DNA from: Microstegium vimineum
Taxonomy: Eukaryota; Streptophyta; Magnoliopsida; Poales; Poaceae
Length of the DNA stretch: 64,000 bases
Reading direction: 5' to 3'
Assembly (NCBI GenBank): GCA_022036555.1
Contig: CM039139.1
Span: 2,750,441-2,814,440, forward strand
In this document: in pieces, positions 13,032-23,400 of the stretch
Numbering within the stretch: the stretch's first letter is position 1
Layout: every line of letters begins with the position of its first letter
Translations under genes and position numbers: made by a program
The notes under the pieces: model-generated
What the model saw: the letters and a program-made list of their open reading frames with translations, nothing else
The model's database searches: none
Told to the model about the DNA's origin: nothing

Positions 13032-13291
13032 CTCCCTCCGTTCCAAATTATAAGACATCCCAAGAATTTTGGAGATTCAAAGTATATCAAGTTTGACCAA
13101 ACTTATACGACAAAATAATAACATTTATGATGTTAAATAAATATCATTAGATTCGTTATCAATTATATTTTCATAATATGTCTATTTCATTTCATAAATC
13201 TTAATAGTTTTTTCTATAATTGTTGGTCAAACTTGAGATGTTTTGACTTTCCAAGATTCTTGGAACGTCTTATAATTTGGGACGGAGGGAG
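13032..13291. mobile_element. Stowaway (Tc1/mariner-type) MITE
   Basis: The terminal inverted repeats are CTCCCTCCGTTCCAAATTAT and its complement at the right end. The element is flanked by TA on both sides (13030-13031, 13292-13293). At 260 bp with an AT-rich centre and no coding capacity, it is a standard Stowaway. It lies about 1.1 kb upstream of the P450 start codon. Confidence 0.85.
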
Positions 13292-13458
13292 TATTTAGTT
13301 GGTGGTGCGCGTACCAAATATGGCCTAAATGCAAAGAAACCTAAAGTGCAATGGCACAAGATGAGCGTGAGTTTGACAGCTTCCTGCTATATATGGAGTC
13401 TCAGTCCAAAAGCCAATAGTTAACTGTATCTAGTATGAGCAAATTATATTCAAAATAT

Positions 13459-13933
13459 CATTACTAGAGAATAGGTCTTTGGTCGATGTCCAAAATAACT
13501 TTTAGTCTCGTAAAATTTTACGTCTGAGGCGGATCATCAACCGGGACTAAAGAGACTCCTTTAATCCCGGTTGGTATTCCTGGTTGGTGTTACCAACCGA
13601 GACTAAAGGTCTAAAACATTTAGTCCCGGTTGGTAATATCATCCGGGACTAAAGGTAGATCTTTTAGTCTCCGTTGGTATTACGAACCGGAACTAAAGGT
13701 CCTTTTAGTCCTGGTTGGTGTTACGAATCGGGACTAAAGGTTCATTGACACGTTGGTTCAAAAGGAAAACGTCTCATTCATTGTCAAATGTGTTCTGTAG
13801 GGTGGTAAGCTACGCGCGAGGCAGAACTTAAAGTCTTGGGTTCGAATCTCACAGGGTGAATCCATAGTCCCAGTTGGGAAAACCAGGACTAAAACTCGTT
13901 CCCAACCGGGACTGTAGGCCGTGTGTAGCATTG
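13459..13933. mobile_element. Small CACTA-like non-autonomous element
   Basis: The ends are CATTACTAGAG (left) and TAGCATTG (right, reading CAATGCTA inward), flanked by TAT on both sides (13456-13458, 13934-13936), the 3-bp duplication expected for CACTA/En-Spm elements. The interior has subterminal repeats of the kind TTTAGTCCCGGTTGGT with many inverted copies (13505-13740 and 13866-13912), typical of this grass MITE group. It ends about 470 bp before the P450 start codon, in its probable promoter. The termini are diverged from CACTA, so the superfamily call is moderately secure. Confidence 0.68.
13790..13862 (+). other. tRNA-like fragment inside the CACTA-like MITE
   Basis: The stretch contains GGTGGTAAGC (A-box-like) followed 30-odd bases later by GGTTCGAATC (B-box consensus), the two internal RNA polymerase III promoter elements of tRNA genes. 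I could not fold a full cloverleaf with a clean acceptor stem or CCA-adjacent end. It is therefore a tRNA-derived remnant rather than a tRNA gene. Confidence 0.4.
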
Positions 13934-14239
13934 TATGGTTAAACCCACTTGACGATGGACGGCTAGAAGCTGGGAAATCAACAGTGTACACTGCACACTG
14001 CAATGGATAGACACGGGTATACACTTCGGCATTCTGTCGTGCTGCGGCCCACGCGCTCCAAGGATGCACATGTGAGTGGCGGCCCGGCCTCTTGCAAGCT
14101 TCTGTTTTTTGTGAGCCTATTTTTATGCCAGAGTTTTTTTTTTTTTGACAAGTCTTTTTATGCCAGAGTTGGCATGCATCTGGACTCTACACCTGCCTTC
14201 CCCCGATCGAGTGCGTGTGTGTGACCGAGTCCATGCCCC

Positions 14240-14402
14240 CATCCCGGCGGGACGTATACATACACCCGGCCTCCCAGTCCCAATATACATACCACCACCA
14301 GAGAGCCACCACCTTCATCAACCTGGGGTCTGGCACTCTCATAGTCCATTCAGAGTGGGAAGTCTCAAGCCATCAGAGAGAAAGAGGGGGAGAGCAAAGA
14401 TA
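14240..14402 (+). promoter_or_regulatory. Proximal promoter and 5' UTR of the CYP714B gene
   Basis: TATACATA-like sequences occur near 14247 and 14283, followed by a purine-rich leader (14376-14400) directly before the ATG. Neither is a perfect TATA box and the transcription start is unknown. The short distance to the CACTA-like element leaves only about 470 bp of unique upstream sequence. Confidence 0.35.
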
Positions 14403-17400
14403 ATGGAGGTGGTGGCCATGGCTGTGACGAAGGTGGTGCTGAGCCTGTGCTGCGTGGGGGCGTGCGGCCTCGCCGTGTACCTCTACCACATCCTCTGGCT
14501 CGTGCCGCAGAGGGTCCTCGCCAAGTTCAAGGACCAGAGGATCGGTGGGCCGCGCCCGTCGTTCCCTTACGGCAACCTCGCCGACATGAGGGAGGCGGCT
14601 GCCGCTGCCAAGGCTGCGCACGCGTCGGCACGCCGGAGCGGCGGCGGCGGCGGCGGCGGAGGCATCGTGCACGACTACCGGCCGGCCGTGCTGCCCTACT
14701 ACGAGAAATGGAGGAAAGAGTACGGTACGTACGTGTCTTGCTCCTGCTGCTATCATCATGTTTTGCTATATATACTTTCATATAGCATTTGGTCCCGTTT
14801 GCTCATGCGTGGCATGCATGTACGGCGCTTTATTTCGGATGATCTTCATGCCTAATTTTTGAGGAAATTTTTCATGCCTAATTTGAATTTTGAAGTTTGT
14901 TATCATCTACTGTATGTTCTTTGCTTTGCTCTCTTGTTCAGTTGTTCTGCCCCACTTGCCGCTGGTAATAACAACCTTAAAATGCTTCGCGCGCCGGCCG
15001 CTCCCAGGAGAGAGATCGTGAGCCAATCAATTAATCAGTAGTTTAAGAAACCGAATGGAAACAAATATGCAATAGTATATCTGATGTAATTACTATAGGG
15101 ACTAGTAGAGCACAGTGATGAGCCAGTGACGTTTGTTCGTTCTAGCTTTTACTTGAGCTCAGTGAACGTGCTCTGTCATCACTAGTACTACGTAGCTAGC
15201 CACCACCAAGTAGACGACACGTACTGGACATGATAAGGCGATTAATAAAAAACTAAAAAAGTGTAGGATTATTCATTGGCCCTTTTATAAATTTGTATAG
15301 GTACTAACACTTATATAGCAAACAACAGCCTATTATTAACTATGGTAACGGTGTCGGTGTTATGACCTAGGGGGTCAAGACCATCAACTAGTAAATTTGT
15401 ATATTGAGTGCTCTTTCTTCCAGATGTGATGCAAGAAGAACACAAGATTTATCCTGGTTCGGGCAAAGAAGGCCCTACGTCCAGCGGAGGAGGATGGATT
15501 GTATTACCTTGCACCGAAGTGCTCGTACAAGGGGTACAAGCAGGTTTACACGGGGGTGCTCAGAGTGAGTTGAAGCCTAGGACTAGCAAGGCTATCCTAG
15601 GTGAGCTGGTGGATTGCTTGAGATGTTGATCAAGCAATCGGGTGTGGTGTGTGCGACTTCGCTCTTGGTGTATGCGGGTTAGAGCTGATGTCTCGGCTCG
15701 TTGAGAGATCTCTGATGTCCGAATGCGTGAGTCGATACGAATGCGCATGTCTTTTCTTCTATCCCAGCGTCCCCTTTTATAGATCAAGGGGAGGCCTGAG
15801 AGTACAGAGATCCTAGACTGTAGAGGCATGGGAGAGGTGTTTGTGGCGCCATGCTTGCGGTGGGACGTCGATCGCTGTAGCGGCGTGGCCTTCCCGTCCT
15901 TCCGGTGTTCAGGGCATGGTGATAGCAGACTGGACGTTGCCGAACGTCATGGCGCAGTATGGTTGGCCTCCTGTAGATGGGTACAAGCTCCACAATTAAA
16001 GCGGGACGGAGCGGACAGGCCCCATACCGTAGTGGTTGGAGACGGGGGTCGAGCCCCCGGGTCGAGGAGTATCGAGGCCTGTGGGACCCTGACTCATACC
16101 TGGAAACACGGTCGAGGGCTTGTCCCATTTAAGACTCGAGGGGGTGCCTTTGACCTCCGTACTTGAGGCGTGGCCACAGTGGTTGTACGATCAACGGAGA
16201 GTCGGGGCATGGACGACGAACTGATGGATTTGACCGTGGTAGTGGGCACCTATGGCGTTAGGCGGGAGCAGGTAGGCCCATTGGGTTCTCTTTACCCCAT
16301 ACTAGGAGTAGATGAGCTGATCGAGCCTACTCCTCGCGGGCCGTTCGTTCGACCCCTTGTCCGTCATTTGAGGGGTCGAGGCGGAGGGGTCGTTCGTTCG
16401 ACCCCTGTCCGTCAATCGGGGTCGAGGGGGATTCGATTGACCCCTCTTCCGTCATTCGGGGGGTTAAGGCGAGGCGGAGGGGTCGTTCGTTCGACCCCTG
16501 TCCGTCAGTTGAGGTCGAGGCGGAGGGGTCGTTCGTTCGACCCCTGTCCGTCTGCTGAGGTCGACGCGGAGGGGTGTCCTGCCTACTATTTTTTCAGTAA
16601 TAGGCCGGCCCACAACTGGTCATTGTTGTTGTGAGGTAAGCCTTCGTTTGATGGGCCTTCTCCCACTGATTGGGCGGCTGATCCGATTCTGCCTCAAAAA
16701 TGGTTGCTATGTTAAGCATTAGATTATCACAGGTTAGGGTACCCCTTACCTTTGTACTCGACAGTAGCCCCGAGCCTCTATGCGGATAAGAAGAATCCAC
16801 ATAGGGGCTTTTGCCATTGATCTGCAGAGTTAGTAAGAGGTTCGATTCTCCGCGGGGTGCGAGCGAGCGCACCTCGCGGGGGTAGCCCCCGAGGCTCCAG
16901 AGGAGTGATTAAGAACTCCTCTAGGGGCTTTGATGTGTGTTTTATCGAGGGATTAATATTAACTGGAGTCATAGCACCCTATCAAGGGGTTAGCTCTGTC
17001 TGCCAGGCTACGAGTGTTTTCGACCCTCTTTCGTCGAGGGGTGTCGTGCGTAGTCTAGCCCTCGAGCCTCGTGTGGCTGGGCCTTCACTACCTCATAGAG
17101 TTCTTCCCACGGATCCTTGCACTCGGATTGTGGGGCGAAGAGCATCGTGCTATCCTCGTTCGAACGAGCCTCGAAGTCCTCTATGAGCTGGTAACGGGGA
17201 TATCCAAGTGAGAACTCGTGCCTCCTTCGACGGGGGTCGACAGAAGCCCTGAGGCGTCCTCATTAAGAAAACCGTGTGGATTATCTAGGTGCCAACTCTA
17301 TTCGATGAGAGTTGGTGGCTCAATGCCTCCCGTCGAAGGGATCCTTGGGTATTCCGTGGTTATGCCTCGGATATGTCCCGGGGGGACTCGGGAGTTCGTT

Positions 17401-20400
17401 CTCGAGCTGGGTTTTGTACTGGCTCCCCCTGGGTCATCCCTGACTCGGGTACTCGAGGGCGGCTGTCGAACCCTGCTCGAGGGCCAGCCTTCGCTCCCTC
17501 AAGATTTGGGGGTGGACCGGAGTCCATTTTACCTTGGGTCCTCCCTGACCTCGGGGTACTCGAGGGGCGGCTGTCGAACCCTGCTCGAGGGCCAGCCTTC
17601 GCTTCCTCAAGATTTCGGGGTGGACCGGAGTCCATTTTACTTCCCTAGGAAGGAACTGCTCGAGGGCGGCCGTCGAAAACCCTTTCGAGGGCCAGCCTTC
17701 GCTCCTTCGAGAGCTCGACGGGGTGGGCCGGAGTCCGCTTCACTTCCCTAGGAAGGAACTGCTCGAGGGCGACTGTCGAAACCCCTTTCGAGGGCCAGCC
17801 TTCTCTCCCTCGAGAGCTCGACGGGGCGGTCGACGTCCATTGCTTACCTCCGAAGACAGCGCCCATCATTACCTGTCATCCACCATAGGCGCGCCCTTTT
17901 AGGAGATATCCGTGCGGCTGCAACCGTAGCAGGCGTAGGGTGCGGCGAGGAGCGCGGTGACATGACAGGTGTGCCCTATGCCTTCCACCCCCGCATCCGC
18001 TTCCCTGCTCGCATGGCCAGCTATAGCTTGCGCGGCCCTGACGCCTGGCTTCCATCGTCGGTGACCATGGGGCGTTTGGGAGATTTGGTGGAGAGCGGCC
18101 TTCTCCGGCCTATCTCCTCCGCGGACCGGCCGGAGTGGATAGTGCTTCCGAGGGAGGATCGTGAGCCCAACCCGCCGGAAGGTTACGTGGTCAGCTTCGA
18201 AGCTTTCCACCGGGCGGGGCTGGGAGCCCCACCCCACCGTCTTCTACGCGGGATCCTCCACCACTACGGCGTGGAGCTCCAACACCTCTCCCCCAACGGT
18301 GTTTGCCACGCGGCGGTCTTCACCGTCGTGTGTGAAGGATACCTAGGGATGGAGCCGCATTGGGAGCTGTGGCTCCACCTGTTCGAGGCGGGCCTGTTCC
18401 ACGCTTCGGCCGGGAGCGGTAGCCGCAGGATGGTTAGGGCTGGGTGCTGCAGCATCTCCCTCAAGAGGGCGGAGTACTGGATCCCGGCCAAGCTCACGTC
18501 GAGTCACTCAGGATGGCACTCCGGGTGGTTCTATTTGAGAAACGATGACGGCATGTTCCCCGCCTACACCGGGAGGACAATCGACTTGAGGCCCGACCAC
18601 TGGAGGTACGGCGTCGAGCAGAAGAAGCAGAAGCGTCTCGACCACCTGTTTGAGGCGATTGCCCGTCTGAAGAAAGCGGGGCTTACGGCGGCCATCGTGG
18701 CGTCGGCGTTTCATCAGTAGCGAGTCGTACCGCTGATGGTCCACCCACTACGCCTCGACAAGATGCGCCCGGGGGCGGACCTCACGGGGTGCCGCCTCAT
18801 GGGGGACGAACTGCCCCTCGAGAGGGTGGTCCGCCGAGTGCGCGCCTCCTTTGCCGGCGCGTTCGAGGTGGAGAACGTCGCCAGCATCCCCATGGTGCTG
18901 GATCAAGGCCACGTCCAGCTGGTACGACATCTCTTCTCTGTCAATGCCCCCTTGTTTGTCTTGTTCGTCCCCTTTTTCCCGTTTTCTGACCACGCCTCGC
19001 GTTCCTCACGGGAACGTCGTTTACCGGAAGTCGCTACCGCCGGTGAAGGAGGAGCAGAATGACTCCCAAGTGAGACGCTTTCAGGCCGAGCAGGACAAAA
19101 AGAACAAGGATAATACCAAGAAGGATAAGGGCAGAAGGGCCCGAGAGAAAGAGGAACGTGAGCAACGCCGATCGCGGCCAAGGCAGGCCAACCTCCCCGA
19201 GGAGGAGTCCCCCTCGGAGGAGGATGAGGATGAGGAGACAAGTAGTGGCGAGGTTGTTGGCGGCATGTCATAGTGGTGTAGGGTTGTGACCATTACTTTG
19301 GTCCTGACGGATATTGTTCTTTGTGCAGGAAAAGGAGCCGAAGCAGGAGCAGGAGCAGGAGGAGCAGGTCGAGCCGCGCAAAGGGCTCGAGGAAGACAGA
19401 GCGACGCCTGGGCACCAAGGGTCGACGTCGAGGTCGGCCCCGACCGCCCAGATCGAGCCGGGAATCAAGCGCCCTGCGGCCTCTCAGGGCGAGGGGGTGC
19501 GGCGAACGCGCAGCCGCTCGTCGCAGTCCCCGTCGAGGGGTGGGTCAAGCACGCCGTCGGTGCCTGCTCAGTCAAGCGCACGAGCCTCGAGCCCGTCGAC
19601 CCAGGAGGAGACCAGGACGGCGGCGACGAAGACGTTGTCGGCCCCTGCCAAGGTCACGGCGCCGGGAGCAGCCTCAACCCCCGGTGGAGGAAAAAGCGGC
19701 TCCCGGGATGCCGGCCTGAAGCCTCCGAGCGGTTCGAGGTCCGCTGGCCGAACCCCCCTGATCCCGATGGGGTAAGTTCTTTTCCTTCTGGTCCTGAACT
19801 CCCTTCTGCTTTGGCTGCAACTCGCGCTAATCGTAACACATGCGTTCCTTTTTCAGGGTGAAGCGCTCGTTGGAGGCCGCGTCCCCCACCCCGGCCAAGA
19901 GGCTGAAGGTGGAAGCTGCGGCTAAGATGACAGAGCCAGCCCCGCTGCCCCGTCTCCCTCGACCCTCGCCCCAGAGGTGGCGTGGGCGGCCAAGGCGCGA
20001 GAGGCGATGCAGCGTGGGCATGCGTAGTCGGCCACCGAGCGGGCTCGAGCGGAGGAAGAGGCAGGTCGACCCGCCTCATCGTCAGGGTCTGCCGGAGTGG
20101 CGGTCGAGGTCGTGCTCACCGCCCCATCGGAGGGGGTGCGCCAGCAGCCTCGGAAAGCATGGAGCCGGTGTCGACGACGGCCGTGGTGGAGAGGGTTGAG
20201 CCCCAAGTCGCCGTAGAGATGGAGGTGGTCGACTTGACCTCCGCTGGCGATGAAGAGACGCTGGAGGGCCCGGTGCCGATGCGGTGGCCCGAGATCCTTG
20301 TGTCGTGGGAGGCGCATCAGCGGCGCGAGCGCGAGGAGAAGGCGCGGCAAGAGGAGGGAGCGATTGTCGCTGCACCGGAGGTGCCGCCGTCGGTGGAGAC

Positions 20401-23400
20401 CCTCGTCGAGGGGGCCTCGGCGTCGCCCACGGCGGGGACGGCGACGACGACGGAGCTGGCGGAGATAGTGGTGGTGACGACCCCTCGGCAGGAGCCGGAG
20501 GGGACCGTTGTGGTGCTGCGGGGGAGCGGCGCGCCGGACGTAGCTATGTCCGAGGCGTCAGCTCGGCCTATCCTCGAGGTCGGGCAGCCGTCTACTCGAG
20601 GTGCTCCGCCCCCTGGCTCGGTTGAGGTGAAAGGAGGGGATGAGCTGCCAGACTGTGGCGAGCCCACCACATTAGACGCTAACATGCATTTCCTCTACCG
20701 CCCAGGGTTGTTCCCGCGGTGGGGGCCTCCTCCTCCTCGAAGCGATGACCCGGAGGGGTCGATGGCGGCCCTACAAGACCACTTCGAGGCCAGGATCGCC
20801 CAGCTCGAGGGGGAGACCCACTTCCCCAACCTCGCAGAATGGGTGATGGCCCATGGGGGTACCCTCGAAATGGGTCAGTCCATCATGGACGAGGTGAGGG
20901 GGAGGGTCGACCGCTCCAGCGATCTCTGGGGGCAGGAGGTGCTCGAGCTGCCCGACTCCAAAGACCCAGGGCGCACCTTCTTCAAGCTCGATGATCAAGC
21001 CGAGCTCGGAGAGTGGGAGCACCTGGAGGAGTTTCGGGCGTGGCTCGACCACGTGACGCGCGTGGCGGTGGGAGTCGCGTCCGAGGATATATATAAGGGG
21101 ATGATGGTAAGCTTCGTTCTTTCCTTCCGTTTCACCTCGGGTGTTTTGTTGTTCTTTGTTGTAGACGCTGAGGGCGAGGTCGCACGACAAGTCCCAGTTC
21201 ATCCTTCGCTCGCGGGAGCAGTGGAGTCAGCTCCCCATCCTCTGCGCCTCGCTGGAGAAGGCGGAAGCCGAGGCCACCTAGGCGAAGGTCGAGGCGGCCA
21301 CCGCGCAGGAGGGGGCCAAGGCCGCTCAGGAGGAGGCCTCCCGGGCACAGTCGAGGGCCGAGGCCGCCCTCAAGGAGGTTGTCGAGGTCGGGCAACAACG
21401 GGACGCCGCCCCGGAGGCCCGGCGTAAGACTGAGGAGGAGGCCACCTCGCTGAGGGGGGAACTGGCTCGAACGGCGGAGCAGGTCCAGCAGCTCGAGGCC
21501 AACCTGGAGCAGGCGGGCACCGACCGCGCCTCCCTCGAAGAGCAGGTCCGGCAGCTAGAGTCGGATATCGATGTCGTCTCTCGCGACCGCGACGCGCTGA
21601 ACGTCGCGGAGCAGAAGGCTCGAGCCCAGATCGTCATTCTGGAGGAGGCGGCGGTTGCCCAAAAGAGGGCCCTCGATGGTACTGGCAAGATCATCGAGGA
21701 CCTCCGGGCTAAGAACAGTGACCAAGCTGCAGCCCTCGTCGACGTCCGCCGCCAACTGCAGAAGGCTGAGCAGGCCTACGTCACCCTGGAAGCACGCGCC
21801 AAAGGTGAGTTTTTTAGAAGTGTTATTGAGCTCGCTTGGTCTCGACCCTTCCCCTGCTTTTTGGTGTTGATGGAGTCTTCTATTTGTTCTGGCAGAACTC
21901 GAAGGGGACAAGGCCCGAGCCCATGAGGATCTGACCAGTCTTCAGAACCTCCTCGGGGCGGAGACGAGCCTGAATGAGAGGCTTGGGGACGCCATCTCTT
22001 CCTTCTGCGATGGCATGGGTGTCGAGCCAGAGCTGCCGGTTGCGGGAGACGTGTGTGGAGATTCCCTCTTGCGCCGGCTCTTCGCCGCGACCCGTGGGGT
22101 GACGGAGCAGGTCCGTGCTGCCCTTCACATAGGCGTGAAGCGGGTGCTCGCGGTCGTCCGCTCGGGGTACTCCTACGACCTCGACGTCGTTGCCAGCGGC
22201 TTCGTCGTCGACCCAGAGCTGACCGATGAAGCGAACATGGCGAGATGCCATGAGCTGATCGACGCCGCAGAGGTGCCCGGCGGTGAGTTGGCGAAGCTGT
22301 TCGAGGCCGAGGTGCTTCCCCCGCCGAACAACAATGGCAATGAGTAGTCGAGGCCTCTTAGCCAAATTTCTGGACAAGAAGGTCCATGTAATAGATTAGT
22401 TTTTGTGACAATATGATGTCGAGCCCCTGAGGGCTTCCTAACTTTAATGCATTTTATTCCGGGTGCATCTGAGTGTTTTTATCTCTTGAGCCATCTCTAT
22501 TTTTCTTTGCCTGAGTTTTTGCTTTTAGAATAAGTGTTCGACGCACGCTCGTATCCCTCGAGGGGGGAGCGAGTGGGGGTACCGTAGCCCTGAGGCGTGG
22601 GAGAGTTCCCGGCTCGACGTCCCTCGACCCTTAGGGAGTTCGAGGCGTTTTTACTTAGCTAAGAAGCGTACTCGGGGCAAAGGTGGAAAGAGAAGTGCTG
22701 AGTTTTGAAAAAACGTTCGAGTTTTTAGAGGACTTAGGAGGGAGGTCCCCCCCTGTCAGCCCCCGAGGGAGGCTTGACTTTGCAGGAGCAGAGTCAAGGC
22801 TACCTCAGAGCCATGAACGAACATGAAATGTATTTCGAGAACATTTTATTCATTCATGATGCAATAAATGTACATAATGTAGAAAATGTACAAGGCCTCG
22901 AGGCCATAGGGGTAAAAGCGACGTAGCTGTTCGATGTTCCATGCGTTGGTGAGGATCTCGCCCTTGCTTTTCTTCAGCTTGTAAGTCCCTGGCTTTAGCA
23001 CCTCTGCCACGATGAAGGGTCCTTCCCAAGGTGGCGTCAGCTTGTGACGCCCCTTGTTGCTTTGTCGGCGGCGTAGTACGAGGTCGCCAACGTCGAGGTC
23101 CCTTTTGCGTATGTGCTTGTCGTGGTAGCGTCGTAGCGTCTGCTGGTACCTTGTTGACTTGAAGAGGGCCGTGTCCCGGGCTTCCTCGAGCTGGTCGAGG
23201 GAGTCCTCTCGGGCTGCTGCGTTGGCTTGCTCGTTGTAGGCCTTTAATCGAGGGGACCCGTACTCGAGGTCAGTGGGGAGGACGGCCTCGGGCCCGTAGA
23301 CCAAGAAGAACGGGGAGAACCCTGTAGCTCGACTTGGCGTCGTTCTAAGACTCCATAGGACAGAGGGCAGCTCATCGACCCATCTCTTGCTGTGTTTGTT

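Noticed and set aside
13790..13862. Functional tRNA gene
   Set aside because: A- and B-box-like words are present, but no complete cloverleaf or acceptor stem could be formed; kept only as a tRNA-like remnant.
14145..14402. In-frame upstream extension of P450 exon 1
   Set aside because: It encodes a low-complexity stretch unlike any P450 N-terminus, covers the likely promoter and leader, and the Met at 14403 begins directly before the membrane anchor.
14373..14785. Other-frame and antisense ORFs over CYP714B exon 1
   Set aside because: Arg/Ala-rich shadows of a GC-rich true exon; no domain.
15100..15200. Possible microRNA-like hairpin in CYP714B intron 1
   Set aside because: GAGCACAG and GTGCTCTG words suggest pairing, but the arms are not collinear and no stable stem could be drawn.
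16170..16634. 154-aa ORF with Arg-Ser-Thr-Pro repeats
   Set aside because: It lies wholly within the LTR tandem array and also opens in the other LTR; it is a repeat by-product.
17218..17751. 177-aa ORF upstream of the antisense ORF
   Set aside because: It reads through the 100-bp tandem repeats, and several frames are open there for the same reason.
20082..20375. Minus-strand ORFs opposite the Tat antisense ORF
   Set aside because: They lie over a GC-rich coding-like region on the plus strand and have no recognisable domain.
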